Shown here: in pieces, positions 47,355 to 59,125 of the stretch | How positions within the stretch are numbered: position 1 is the stretch's first letter | Layout: every line of letters starts with the position of its first letter | Source of the DNA: Triticum aestivum | Taxonomy: Eukaryota; Streptophyta; Magnoliopsida; Poales; Poaceae | Reading direction: 5' to 3' | Assembly (NCBI RefSeq): GCF_018294505.1 | Contig: NC_057812.1 | Span: 58,321,012 to 58,385,011, forward strand | DNA: 64,000 bases | Position numbers and translations under genes: made by a program | The notes under the pieces: generated by a model | Database searches by the model: none | What the model was told of the DNA's origin: nothing | The model's input: only the letters and a program-made list of their open reading frames with translations

Positions 47355-47618
47355 AGCCGACCGACAGCCGCCGTTCCGACAGCGGACGCACCGTTAACGG
47401 CCGTCAACGCTAGCCGGCCGCCCGTTAGCCCGCGTGGCAACTGTTCGCGGGCCCAACCGGTCAGAAACGGGGTTAGCGCGGGCGAAGTGAGCGTTTTCGC
47501 GAGTTGGTAGTTTTTTGCCACGGTTTAGGAAAAATTTGGTAGTTTTTCGCACAAAAACGTAGAGTGGTAGTTTTTCGTCACGTTTTCGGCAAATGTGGTA
47601 GTTTTTGGTTAAATACTC
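47355..47618 (-). repeat. MULE right terminal inverted repeat (264 bp)
   Basis: It is the reverse complement of 39964-40227 with about a dozen differences. It carries the matching four TGGTAGTTTTT-type words. The GRF gene's ATG lies 156 bp inside it, so this repeat probably contains that gene's promoter. Confidence 0.95.
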
Positions 47619-48092
47619 CATGAATGTGGAGTTTTCACCATCAAACTATCCTGCTTGTGAGATGTGCAACTTCGTATGTTGGCCCGGCCAACTGCGTGGC
47701 GGACTTGTGCAACTCCGTATATTGCCTCCGCCAACTGAAACTACATATCCACAACAAGGTAGGGGAAAGAGTTGCACATTGACTAATAAGCTGTTGGCGT
47801 GAACAATAGACTAAGTTGCACATAGGACTGGTAGGGGGTGGGCAGGGTGTGTAAAGCATAAAAAACTACACATCCACGAGTAAGGATGAGGGTTGCACAT
47901 CGAATACTAGGTTGTTGGTCGGGACGGTAGACTAGTTGCACATTACGTTCTCATGGTTAGGTTGCAAACCTCATAGGAAATTGGATCATGCAGCTACAAA
48001 AACTAAGTTTGTAAAAAAGTTGCACCATTCAGTACTAAAGTTGCATAATGCAGTACTAAAATTGCACTATATAGCATCAAAGTTGGCATCAT

Positions 48093-48246
48093 TTTTTTTC
48101 GTCAAAACATACTCATGAGGGATTAGTTTCAAAGATCTCGCCGCGAGGAATCCAACGGTGAAAGACAGATCAGAATTTGGATGCACGGTTTGAAAGATAT
48201 GACTTTTCAAAAAATTGAAAACCCAAAATAAGCGCACACGCACACC
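48093..48246 (-). repeat. Outer element, right inverted arm
   Basis: It pairs with 39280-39435 (see there). Beyond it, 48246-48430 shows no recognised feature. Confidence 0.6.
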
Positions 48247-48429
48247 CATCAGACAAGAAATCTCTTGCTCACGTGAATATATCATTACTATCTATCACGT
48301 CATGCATAAAGACAAAAATTTAGACCACAACACTGCATGCATGTATGTGTGAGAGCCCGGCTGCTCAATTTCGCTAATTAGTGCGTATGCACTTTTTAGA
48401 ATTCAGGCAATATCAATTGTTCAGTCACA

Positions 48430-49153
48430 ACTTTGATGGGCTCGGGAGACGAATGGTGACTTCTCAGTGCGTTCTTCCTATGCGGCCAAGTTTATGGGCA
48501 GGGTTGCCAGCTCATTGACAGACTTCACATGGAGATCGAGGGCCCCACTCCGTTGCCGCTTCTTCATTTGGCTGGCTCTTATAAACAGGTGCTAGACATC
48601 GGACAGACCGGCAAGAAGGGGCCTACCGCACCAAGATTCTTGCCCCTTCTGCAACCAATGCGACGAGACCATCAGTCACATCCTGCTAGAGTGTGTGTTT
48701 GCGCAGTCTTTGGCATGAGGTTTGTACTGCGCTCGGCAGGCCGGACTGGGCACCAACCACCTCGGATGTGCTAAAGGGATGGTCCCAGAGTAGGATCTCA
48801 AGGGATGGCCCACTCAAGGACCTACGGACAATCTTGGCTTTGGTGCTTTGGGAGCTTTTGAAGCATATATAGGAACGGTATTGTGTTCGATGGGGACTCC
48901 CCTTCCCTCGACCATGTTGGGTGTAGGATCGTACACGAGGGACGTGCCTAGGCTAGGGCTAGTCTGCTCAAATGTGACTTGAGTAGCTTCTTTGGGCGGT
49001 TGTCGCGGTGGGTGTGTCGTGAGTAGTCGGCTTTGTAATATGATGGACTAGGGTTGTGTTGTAACACTCCCGTGCAATGGGGCTCTCCACCCCTTTTCTC
49101 TCTATCAATGTATGATACGCATGCTTGTACGTATTTGAGAAAAAAAGAAAACA
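48430..49153 (+). mobile_element. LINE (L1-type) 3' fragment
   Basis: The plus-strand frame encodes the C-terminal zinc-ribbon-like domain that follows reverse transcriptase in plant LINEs (zf-RVT): SRAPLRCRFFIWLALINRC, then CPFCNQCDETISHILLECVF and AQSLWHEV. One tryptophan codon is TAG (near 48590). A non-coding 3' tail ends in an A-rich run (49140-49153). The 5' part, including reverse transcriptase, is missing, as usual for truncated LINE insertions. It abuts the 3' end of the FAR1-related pseudogene. Confidence 0.78.
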
Positions 49154-50762
49154 AATCTCGGGAACAACCATCAACTACCAACTCATCATACCAGGAAATA
49201 TGAAGGTCTGGCGTCCTCATATCTAGGGGCTTTGTGCAGTTGTTCCTGCAATGACCTACGACGCCACAATTTTTGCACTTTTCGGACCTTCTAGGTTGCT
49301 TTGGAGTGTCGCTCCTATCAGGGCACGTCGTTCGCTTATGACCTTGCTTCCCGCAGATAGTGCATAATCTTGGCTTCTTGCTCAGACCATCATATGGTGC
49401 TTTCTCCCTACCGGTCGTTAGACAACCAACTTTGTTTCTTTTAGCCGGATCAGACACCTTCGCTAGTCGATTAATCAATCCTGAAGCAGAGATATTGTCA
49501 CAATCCCCAAATTCTGCCTGCTGTGCCTCTATTAAACCTTGCTCGGCGTCCTCGCTGATTTCCAGCTGATCTACGACAATTCTGTTAACTGGTACTCGAT
49601 TTTTCAAACCTAGCCCATCGTGAACTTCGGCGAATGGCTTCATCTCCTGCATATTCGCCTTGAACAGAGACATGAGTTTGTTGAACGCATCCACACTCGC
49701 GTCTCCTAGGCACACTAGCTCCATTGCATTCATATACATGTTGGAATGCCTGTATGAAAATGGCCGTTTGTACATCTGGTCCTTCTGGTATTGGGCCAAG
49801 TGAGACGGCAGCACGTCACGGGCATCCATCGTCCATCTCTTCATAATGTGCTTAGGCGGTATTTGCTTCACACGTGTAAAATCAAGAACCTGCGGCACAA
49901 GCATTAGAACCAGTCATGCATTCAACGACACAGCACAAAGAGATGACAAACAATCCACCGGCTGTTTCCTAACCTTGTGGACATGACTGCACAGCAGACC
50001 CATGTGAGAGAACTGGCCACATTCACAAACAAATTCTTCTCCTTGTCCGATCACCGAGACATTGTATGACACCTTGCGCCATTTCTTCCTGCGTTCCGGC
50101 TCGGTGTGTATCGCAACATACAATTTGTTCTTCTCCACTTCTTCAACTTGGTATGCGTCGGACTCGTACAATATGTGTCCAAATTGCTCGAACACAATTT
50201 GTGTGTAGATTTCTGCAGCATGACGCTCGATAGCCAAGTTGGCTCTCATCAGCGGCCTCCCCTGCATGACAAAATTGTGTATGATTGCCAGGACACCTGA
50301 AGAAATTCTGGGATGGAACAAAACAATTATTTTAAGTCAAGGACCTTATAGTCATGGTTCTCTTCTCCTCGTAATTCTCTTCTAACTCATGGTCGAATTG
50401 AAGTCTCATGTATTTCTTCACGAATAAATGCATTGGGCACCCGGATGGTACATAGTTCTTCAGCATGTGGTTCGCGCTCTCACCTCTCTGCGTGCTCGTC
50501 ATCTTTGCACAGAATGGTTTCGCCCACTCGTGCCTTATCTCGTATATCCGGGTCATGTATGGATGTGTCCTAAGGTTGTACTTCTCAATGAGAAAGCGAC
50601 ACGCCTCCTCAAACTCTTCAGTTGTTATCATATCATTGACCACTTTGTGGAACTCTGCTCGGAACATATTCTTTTCCGTGTATAGCGCTCCGAGCGACTC
50701 TTTAGCCTTCTTTAGAACATGCCACTTGCACCACCGGTGCGCAGTGTCCGGTATGATATTCT

Positions 50763-51710
50763 TGTTGGAATTTTGCTAGTAGGCCTTTGGCCCAAAGCCC
50801 AACTAAAATTCTGAAATTCTCTTGGCCCATTCATGCACACATGTGAGTGGAGTGAGTGAGGCTAAAGTTTAGTCCCACCCCGGAAGTTGAGAGAGAGTTG
50901 TACCTCTTTATAAGGTGAGCTCTACCACTTGTATGAGCATGAGAAGAGGAGACCTACACGCGCGTTCCTCCTCCTCGCTCGCCTCGCCTCGCCACGCCGC
51001 GCCGCGCCGCGCCGCGCCTTGCGGGATTGAGCCGAGCCGAGGACAGAGCTATGCACGTTGTCTATATTTTTGCTGCATGGGAAAATTAATGAGTCATTAA
51101 TTAATAATTAACGGATGCGTTAATTACTGAACCATTTCCGATTCTTTTGGATCGTGATGACTCGGACGTGGGGTTTACTCCCACGACCTACCCGGCCCGC
51201 ACTATATAGTCAGGCAGACGTCTACCCTAGCCGCAGCCGCTTCGTATGGTTTCTCACCACCGTTCCAGATCATTGCGCCGCCAAGCAAGTCTTCTCCATC
51301 CCTCCTTCCGGCGTGCACCGCGAGAAGGGACAGCAGGCCTCCGGAACCTCGCCTCTCGTGATCCTGTACAGGAGAGGGGCGATCAGGTTTTTGGAGAGCG
51401 CACTCGCGCGACTGCTGGCAGCGACGACTTCGCGAACGACGACTTCTTCCCCGACCTCGGCAACCTTGTCCTCGACGACATGGGCGACAACGTCAACGCC
51501 GGCGGTGCTGCACCCGCTGCACCGTATGTGATTCTATCCTTCCTGTTCGAGATCGTGGTAGAATTCATGCTTCTAGTATGTGCCCTAGATGTGATATGTT
51601 CATCTGCTATGCTAGTTCGCATGATTAGTTTAATCTCTGCTGCTGTGGTCATGATTTATCTTCTGTTTATTCGGATTAAATCTCGTAGTAATTTGCTCAT
51701 ATTTCCAACA
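50763..51710 (+). repeat. Copia 5' LTR
   Basis: Pairs with 56245-57185 at high identity. Contains actatatagtc (near 51200), a plausible TATA box, and a GC-rich gccgc microsatellite (near 50993-51017). It has about 22 bp (attaataattaacggatgcgt region, near 51100) absent from the 3' copy. Confidence 0.95.
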
Positions 51711-54700
51711 ATCCAAAAACCTGATTATAGGCAATTTACTCCGAGTGGTTTTGCTGCGCATCTGAAGCCGCCTGCCTTTAAGGGGGCGCAATATAAGAGG
51801 TGGCGCACGAGAGCACTTTACTGGTTTCAGACCATGGGCTGCTATGATGCCACCAAGGGCAAGCCTGAGGGCGATCTTAATCCAGCACAACTGGAAGCTT
51901 TTGAGAAGATCGATACCCTCTTTAAAGGCGCTCTTCTGAGTGTTCTTGATGACTCCATTGTGGATTCGTATATGTCGTTTGACAACGGCAAGGACATGTG
52001 GGCTGCGCTCGAGGCCAAGTTTGGTGCCTCGGACGCCGGCAGCGAGTTGTACGTCATGGAGCAATTCTATGACTACAAGATGACTGATGAGCGCCCTGTT
52101 GTACAGCAGGCTCATGAGATACAGTCGCTCGCAAAAGAATTTGAGTACTTCAAGTGTGTGTTTCCGGACAAATTTGTTGTCAGAGGCATCATTGCCAAGC
52201 TTCCACCTTCGTGGAACAATTTTGCTACTTCCCTGAAACACAAGAGACAGGAGTTTTCCGTTGCGGATCTCATTGGTACTCTTGATGTTGAAGAGAAGGC
52301 GAGAGCAAAGGACACACGTGCTCGAGTTGCTGAGGGAGGTTCTAGTGCCCACATGGTATAGAAGAAGAACTCCCAGCCCAACAAGTTCAAAAACAATAAG
52401 AACAAAACTCAGGGCAAAGGCAAGTTTGATACAAAGAACAAGCCATCACATTCTACCAACTTCAAGAAGAATTCTCATAAGAAGGGGAAGGGACTTTGCC
52501 ATGTCTGCGGTGATCCTAATCACTGGGCTCCGAAGTGTCCTAACCGCTTTGAGTAGCGCGAACATGAGAAGAGCGGCAAGTCCGCTAATGTTGTCATCGG
52601 TGATACTGATATGAAGGAATCAGGGTACGGTATTTTTCCTACCATCCTGTCAGTATTTCAATTCTCTGATTGGTTAATTGACACCGGTGCCAATGTACAT
52701 GTTTGTGCTGACGCCTCCATGTTTTCTTCTTACCAGGCAACAGAGACTTCACCCGTGCTGATGGGGAACGGTCATATGCCATCGTTCGAGGTGTTGGTAC
52801 GGTCGATCTGAAGTTTACTTCGGGGAAGACTGTGCGTCTGAAGAACGTTCATCATGTGCCGTCCATCAATAAAAATCTCGTTAGCGGTTCCCGTTTATGT
52901 CGAGATGGTTTTAAGTTGGTTTTCGAATCCAATAAAGTTGTAATTTCTAAGTGTGGACAATTTGTTGGAAAAGGCTATGAGTGCGGAGGCTTGTTCCGCC
53001 TATCTTTGTCAGATATTTGCACTAAAGTTATTAATAATGTTTGCCACAATAATGAGTCTGATATTTGGCATTCACGACTCTGTCATATTAACTTTGGTTG
53101 CATAACGCGGTTAGCCAATATGAATTTAATTCCAAAAATCTCTACTGTCAAAGGCTCCAAGTGCCAAGTATGTGTGCAAGCTAAGCAACCTCGCAAGTCC
53201 CATAAGACTGCAGAGGCAAGAGACTTGGCGCCACTAGAGCTTATACATTATGATCTTTGTGAGATGAATGGCGTGTTGACAAAAGGTGGAAAGAGATACT
53301 TCATGACGTTGATTGATGACTCCACTAGATATTGTTATGTGTATCTTCTGAAATCAAAAGATGAGGCTTTGACTTTCTTTAAAAACTATAAAGCTGAGGC
53401 AGAGAACCAACTTGATCGAAAAATTAAACGGCTTAGGTCCGATCGTGGTGGAGAGTATTTTTCCAATGAATTTGATCTGTTTTGTGTGGAACATGGTATA
53501 ATCCATGAGAGGACGCCTCCCTACTCACCCCAGTCAAATGGGGTAGCCGAAAGAAAGAACCGAACTCTAACTGATATGGTTAACACCATGTTAGACACTT
53601 CGGGTCTATCCAAGGAATGGTGGGGGAGGCGCTAATGACTGCGTGTCATGTCCTAAACCGAGTTCCCACAAAGCATAAGACCATGACTCCATTTGAGGAA
53701 TGGGAAAGGAAAAGGTTGAAACTCTTTTACCTACGTACTTGGGGTTGTTTGGCGAAAGTCAATATACCAATTCCCAAGAAGCGCAAACTTGGACCAAAAA
53801 CCGTGGATTGTGTTCTTCTGGGCTATGCTTTTCATAGCATCGGCTATAGATTTTTGATAATAAAATCTGAGGTATCCGACATGCATGTTGGTACGATTAT
53901 GGAATCAAATGATGCAACTTTCTTTGAGGACATATTTCCTATGAAGGATATGTCGAGTTCATCAAATCAGGAGATACCTACTCCATCTAGTGAGGAATTC
54001 ATTGTAATTCTTGAACCCACCATTGCGATGGAACACGTTGAGAATCCTGTTGAGGGTAACAATGGAACTCCTATGAGGAGTAAGAGACAGAGGACTGCAA
54101 AGTCTTTTGGTGATGATTTCATTGTGTACCTCGTGGATGACACACCCAGGACTATTTCAGAAGCCTATGCATCTCCTGATGCTGACTACTGGAAGGAAGC
54201 TGTACGTAGCGAGATGGATTCCATCTTAACTAACGGTACCTGGGAGATCACTGATCGTCCTTATGGGTGCAAACCTGTAGGATGTAAGTGGGTGTTCAAG
54301 AATAAGCTTAGACCTGATGGTATGATTGAAAAGTACAAGGCACGACTTGTGGCCAAGGGTTATACCTAGAAAGAAGGTGAAGACTTCTTTGATACTTACT
54401 CACCCGTGGCTAGACTGACCACTATTCGGGTGCTACTATCACTGGCTGCCTCACATGGTCTTCTCGTTCATCAAATGGACGTTAGGACGGCTTTTCTCAA
54501 TGGAGAGTTGAAGGAGGAAATTTACATGGATCAGCCAGATGGTTTTGTAATACCTGGTCAAGAAGGAAAGGTGTGCAAGTTATTAAAGTCTTCATATGGC
54601 CTTAAACAAGCTCCTAAGGAGTGGCATGAGAAGTTTGAAAGAACATTAACTGCTGCCGGCTTTGTAGTAAACGATGGTGACAAGTGCGTGTACTATCGCT

Positions 54701-55689
54701 ATGGTGGGGGTGAAGGAGTTATTCTTTGTCTGTATGTCGACGACATATTGATCTTTGGAACCAAACTTGATTTAATCAAGGAGGTTAAGGATTTCTTATC
54801 TCGCTGTTTTGAGATGAAGGATCTAGGAGTAGCTGATGTTATCTTAAACATCAAGCTATTGAGAGATGAGAATGGTGGGATCACACTGCTTCAGTCTCAT
54901 TATGGGGAAAAGGTCTTGAGTCGTTTTGGGTATAGTGACTGCACGCCTTCTCCAACTCCATATGATGCTAGTGTGTTGCTTCGAAAGAATCGACGGATTG
55001 CTAGAGATTAACTGAGGTATTCTCAGATTATTGGCTCGCTTATGTATTTGGCGAGTGCCACGAGGCCTGACATCTCTTTTGCTGTGAGCAAGCTGAGTCG
55101 GTTTGTGTCAAAACCGGGAGATGATCATTGGCATGCGCTTGAGAGAGTTATGCGCTATTTGAAAGGCACCGCGAGCTATGGGATTCACTACACCGGGTAT
55201 CCAAGGGTACTGGAGGGTTATAGTGATTCAAACTGGATATCTGATGCTGATGAGATTAAGGCCACAAGTGGTTATGTTTTTACACTTGGTGGTGGCGCTG
55301 TTTCCTGGAAGTCTTGCAAGCAGACCATCTTAACGAGGTCAACTATGGAAGCAGAACTCACAGCATTAGACACTGCCACTGTTGAAGCAGAGTGGCTTCG
55401 TGAACTCTTGATGGACTTACCTATGGTTGAAAAGCCAATACCCCTTATCCTGATGAACTGTGATAATCAAACTGTGATCGTCAAGATAAACAATTCTAAG
55501 GACAATATGAAGTCCTCAAGGCATGTGAAGAGGAGACTAAAATTTGTCAGAAAATTGAGGAACTCCGGAGTTATTACGTTGGATTATATCCAAACGTCGA
55601 AAAACTTGGCAGATCCCTTCACAAAGGGTCTATCACGTAATGTGATAGATAATGCATCGGTGGAGATGGGTTTGAGATCCACCGCATAA
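51711..55689 (+). pseudogene. Copia gag-pol polyprotein, disrupted
   Basis: Domains in order: gag (about 51740-52350), CCHC knuckle CHVCGDPNHWAPKC (about 52497), aspartic protease DWLIDTGANVH (about 52668), integrase zinc region (WHSRLCHINF ... CQVC, about 53060-53180), integrase core with its D, D and E (HYDLC; RSDRGGEY; SNGVAERKNR), reverse transcriptase with YVDDI (about 54733) and RNase H (about 55200-55640). Lesions: TAG at 52359-52361 and 52554-52556, a 1-bp loss near 52771, a 1-bp loss in a G run near 53620, TAG at 54367-54369 and TAA at 55009-55011. All four stops stand where relatives have glutamine. It is not able to make its own proteins. Confidence 0.92.
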
Positions 55690-56244
55690 GTTGTCCATAG
55701 TGGTAAACCACTCTATGTGATCGGAGATCCCGTGAAGTAGAAGTGAGAGACAAGCTGTTGGTCAGATGGGAGGAGAGTATCCCTATATTAATTATCCCAC
55801 TCCGTGAAGATGCAATACTCTCCTGATCTGCATGGCAGGTTGATACTTATCTTAATGTGTTCCAAGTGGCTTATTCAGGTAAGCAGAGATGTTGTCCTGC
55901 AGAACATCTTCTGAGGAACACACCTATATGAATTTGACTGTTAACGTTGAAGTCTGTGAGAATTGGGTGTTCTCTAATAAATTCATGAAAGACCCTGGAG
56001 TATGACGTATACGCTCCACCCGCGGGGAAGCCTTGCGGCAGCCCAGTATCGGTCAAGAATTTGTGTGAAACTAGTTTCACAGAAAACTTGTAGTTCAAGG
56101 CATAGTCCACTATTCAAGTTGTGATCAGTGTAGCATAAGTTTCTAAGTGGAAGTTCAACTTCACAGTCTCCACTAAGCACCGATATATAAAACAATGTTT
56201 TGGAAATAAATGATGAGATGTGCCAATGAGACTTTGTGGGGGAT
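55690..56244 (+). other. Copia 3' non-coding region
   Basis: Untranslated sequence between the RNase H stop and the 3' LTR, ending in the purine-rich tract. No coding frame. Confidence 0.75.
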
Positions 56245-57185
56245 TGTTGGAATTTTGCTAGTAGGCCTTTGGCCCAAAGCCCAACTAAAATTCTGAAATT
56301 CTCTTGACCTATTCATGCACACATGTGAGTGGAGTAAGTGAGGCTGAAGTTTAGTCCCACCCCGGAAGTTGAGAGAGAGTTGCACCTTTTTATAAGATGA
56401 GCTCTTCTACCACTTGTATGAGCATGAGAAGAGGAGACCTACACGCGCGCTCCTCCTCCTCGCTTGCCTCGCCACGCCTCGCCTCGCCTCGCCTCGTCAC
56501 GACGCGCTGCGCCGCGCCGCGGGATTGAGCCGAGCCGAGGACAGAGCTCTGCACGTTGTCTATATTTTTGCTGCATAAAAAAATTAATGAGTCATTAATT
56601 ACTGAACCGTTTCCGATTCTTTTGGATCGTGACGACTCGGACGTGGGGTTTACTCCCACGACCTACCCGGCCCGCACTATATAGTCAGGCAGACGTCTAC
56701 CCTAGCCGCAGCCGCTTCGTATGGTTTCTCACCACCGTTCCAGATCATTGCGCCGCCAAGCAAGTCTTCTCCATCCCTCCTTCCGGCGTGCACCGCAAGA
56801 AGGGACAGCAGGCCTCCGGAACCCCGCCTCTCGTGATCCTGTACGGGAGAGGGGCGATCAGGTTTTTGGGAAGCGCACTCGCGCGACTGCTGGCAGCGAC
56901 GACTTCGCGAACGACGACTTCTTCCCCGACCTCGGCAACCTCATCCTCGACGACATGGGCGACAACGTCAACGCCGGCGGTGCTGCACCCGCTGCACCGT
57001 ATGTGATTCTATCCTTCCTGTTCGAGATCGTGGTAGAATTCATGCTTCTAGTATGTGCCCTAGATGTGATATGTTCATCTGCTATGCTAGTTCGCATGAT
57101 TAGTTTAATCTCTGCTGCTGTGGTCATGATTTATCTTCTGTTTATTCGGATTAAATCTCGTAGTAATTTGCTCATAATTCCAACA
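56245..57185 (+). repeat. Copia 3' LTR
   Basis: Pairs with 50763-51710. Scattered substitutions and small indels between the two LTRs show that the insertion is not brand new. Confidence 0.95.
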
Positions 57186-59125
57186 ATTCTTTGTAGCAAC
57201 CTCCATAGCTCTAGTTTGGTATGCAGTTGCACAAAGAATACAAAATCAGTTGGACATGTGCTCTTCCATAAATAAGTTTGATATCAGTTAGACGACCATC
57301 AGATACGTGCTCCTTATATTTTTTACCTGTTAGTATCGTTTCCGGAGCAGCCCCACCCATCATATGTAAAAACTCTGAAAAAACCCACTCGAAGCTTTCG
57401 ACAGTCTCATCTCTGATCAGCACCCCGGCTAGGAGCACACTCTAGAAATGGTTGTTTACGCCCACAAAAAAACCTAACAGCATATCATACAGAATGGTCA
57501 TGTAGGTCGTATCAAACGTAACCGCATCCCCGAAAAAACTATAATGCAACCGGCTGCTGCCATTGGTCCACATCAGGCCCTTTATCCTCCCTTCGCCGTC
57601 CGCCTCCACTCGGTACGTGAAGTGTGGATCGTTTGTGCCCAACTCCTTGAAGACTTCCATTGTTTTCCTCACATCACCATCTGACTGCTCAGGTCCTAAC
57701 TTCCCGCATAATGTCTTTAATGATTGCTTCGTGAAGGGGGCCTTCTCCATCGAACCAAAAAAACTACCAATTATGCTGTAAATTTTGCTTAGGTTAAAGA
57801 TGTTCTGCTTCAACTGCTTTACCAAATCCTTGCTGTAAGCATCTATGCGCTTGTGCGAAGGCTAGTGTATGGCCTCCCCATAGTTTGGAGACAGCGAATG
57901 GTTGTGCTTCTCTCTGTGCTCCACTATGTACCATCCACTGTCTTCCAACCTCAGCAATCTGATTAGCGCTGGACAATTGCATCGGCATGATCGTGTATTC
58001 TCCCCTGCATGTAAAAAAAAGGCAGAGATAAACACACACGTCATTCCTCAGTATAGCCCCCACATCGATCTTCTAGGAAATAAATACTGCCAAACATTAG
58101 CACTTACGGTGCAAACCGCAAACAATTTTCTGCATGCACTTTGTCATCTCGATATTCAATCGGCTCTTCCCGTATCTTATACCAAATCCCTTCTCCCATG
58201 AGTAGAGATTGTAAAAGTCACATGCCTCTTCTAGAGAATCAAAGCTAGTACCCAGTTTAGGTACCGTCACCTCTCTCCTAGATTATCGGCGAAACTCCTG
58301 ATTGCATTCTCCAACGCGGACGCCCGCGTCGGACATGGAGTCCGCCCCGGAGCCGCTAGCTGATCCAACCCGAACCCTGAAGAAATAACAATGTCAAATG
58401 CTGGAATCAGGAAGTTCAAAACAATGCACACTGAATGATCGCCGCATCGTGACAGTTCGGAGCGAACGCGCACCCATCATTACCGAATACACAGCGAACT
58501 GAAATACACACGCCCAACTGAATGGCAATGACCTGAACACAATCTAACTAGAAATCCCGCGGCATTGTCCAACGCATCGACTTCCGCCAACTACTAACCA
58601 TTACAAACTTATAAAACTTGATCAAATATGGTTGCGGATCTACTGTTCATTCCGGGTTCAGACTTCAGACTGATACTCACACCAAAAAACAGATGGAAGG
58701 AAATCCCATATCTATCATGCATTTCAATGCCTGAAAGTGAAATGCGGCACGGCCAGTTTTATGCAACGGACTCATCTTCCTACCAATGACCGAATGGCGC
58801 TCCACGTAACCATAAATTTCTAGTGCCCACCGAACAAAAAATCTTGAGCAAGTAGAGATAAGATGACAACCTCCTAAACCCATTTAGTGATTACAACCAA
58901 GAAGTTGTTTCCTACTAACCTCTTCTTCCACCCCGAGGCCTCTGGATTCACCTTCCCGGTCGCCTGCTGTGATGCAGCCGGGGGGCCAAGCGCCGCCACG
59001 ACGAGCTGCGCCAGCGCATCCCCACTCGCCGCCTCAACCTCCATCGTGGGCGTGGCTGGGGCGTCAGATTCAATCGCCGCCACGGCGTACCCCCCTGGAT
59101 CCGGCGGCCGATCCGTGCTGTCCAT

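Larger units (their letters stand above)
39964..47618 (+). mobile_element. MULE (Mutator-like) transposon, 7.66 kb, three genes
   Basis: 264-bp terminal inverted repeats differ at only about a dozen positions. The element is flanked by a perfect 9-bp target duplication catgaatgt (39955-39963 and 47619-47627), the Mutator signature. Genes: a mudrA-like transposase pseudogene (plus strand, from the left end), an acidic-tailed protein of unknown function (plus) and a GRF-zinc-finger/coiled-coil gene (minus, from the right end). The transposase and GRF genes are convergent, each starting 85-160 bp inside a terminal repeat. The near-identical ends indicate a fairly recent insertion. Confidence 0.95.
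39280..48246. mobile_element. Long-inverted-repeat element, split by the MULE
   Basis: Arms at about 39280-39435 and 48093-48246 are inverted relative to each other: the left has ctcgcggcg and catgagtatgttt, the right has cgccgcgag and aaacatactcatg. Inside each arm a degenerate gtgcaactt word recurs about every 40-60 bp, in plus orientation up to about 47715 and as gttgcac after it. The MULE at 39964-47618 interrupts it, so the pre-insertion element was about 1.3 kb or more. The outer tips and target duplication could not be placed. Confidence 0.6.
50763..57185 (+). mobile_element. Ty1/Copia LTR retrotransposon, 6.42 kb
   Basis: Full-length: LTRs of 948 bp (50763-51710) and 941 bp (56245-57185), each starting TGTTGGAATTT and ending TTCCAACA. 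A perfect 5-bp target duplication attct lies at 50758-50762 and 57186-57190. The order protease, integrase, reverse transcriptase, RNase H marks it as Copia. A purine-rich tract (gtgggggat) precedes the 3' LTR. No usual tRNA-Met primer-binding site (tggtatcagagc) follows the 5' LTR. The insertion interrupts a FAR1-related pseudogene, so it is younger than that gene copy. Confidence 0.95.
49160..59125 (-). pseudogene. FAR1-related (MULE-derived transposase-like) gene, split by Copia
   Basis: Minus-strand exons: 58920-59125 (start MDSTDRPPDPGG), 58108-58376 (FAR1 DNA-binding region: FDSLEEACDFYNLYSWEKGF), 57327-58004 (rest of that domain, then the MULE-type core FGDAVTFDTTYMTILYDMLL), an exon cut by the Copia element (left piece about 50358-50757; right piece from 57186), 49974-50261 (SWIM finger CECGQFSHMGLLCSHVH) and about 49160-49889 (two CCHC knuckles, CTICGKQGHKRTTC and CKNCGVVGHCRNNC). 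Lesions: a frameshift with a stop near 58290, TAG at 57862-57864 (tryptophan in relatives), TAG at 57442-57444 (glutamine), a lost acceptor near 57226 and the 6.4-kb insertion. Intact relatives are FHY3/FAR1-family transcription factors or their parent transposases. No terminal repeats were found, so I cannot say which this was. Confidence 0.82.

Noticed and set aside
52832..55689. Separate Copia ORFs as independent genes
   Set aside because: They are pieces of one polyprotein separated by single stops and 1-bp shifts.
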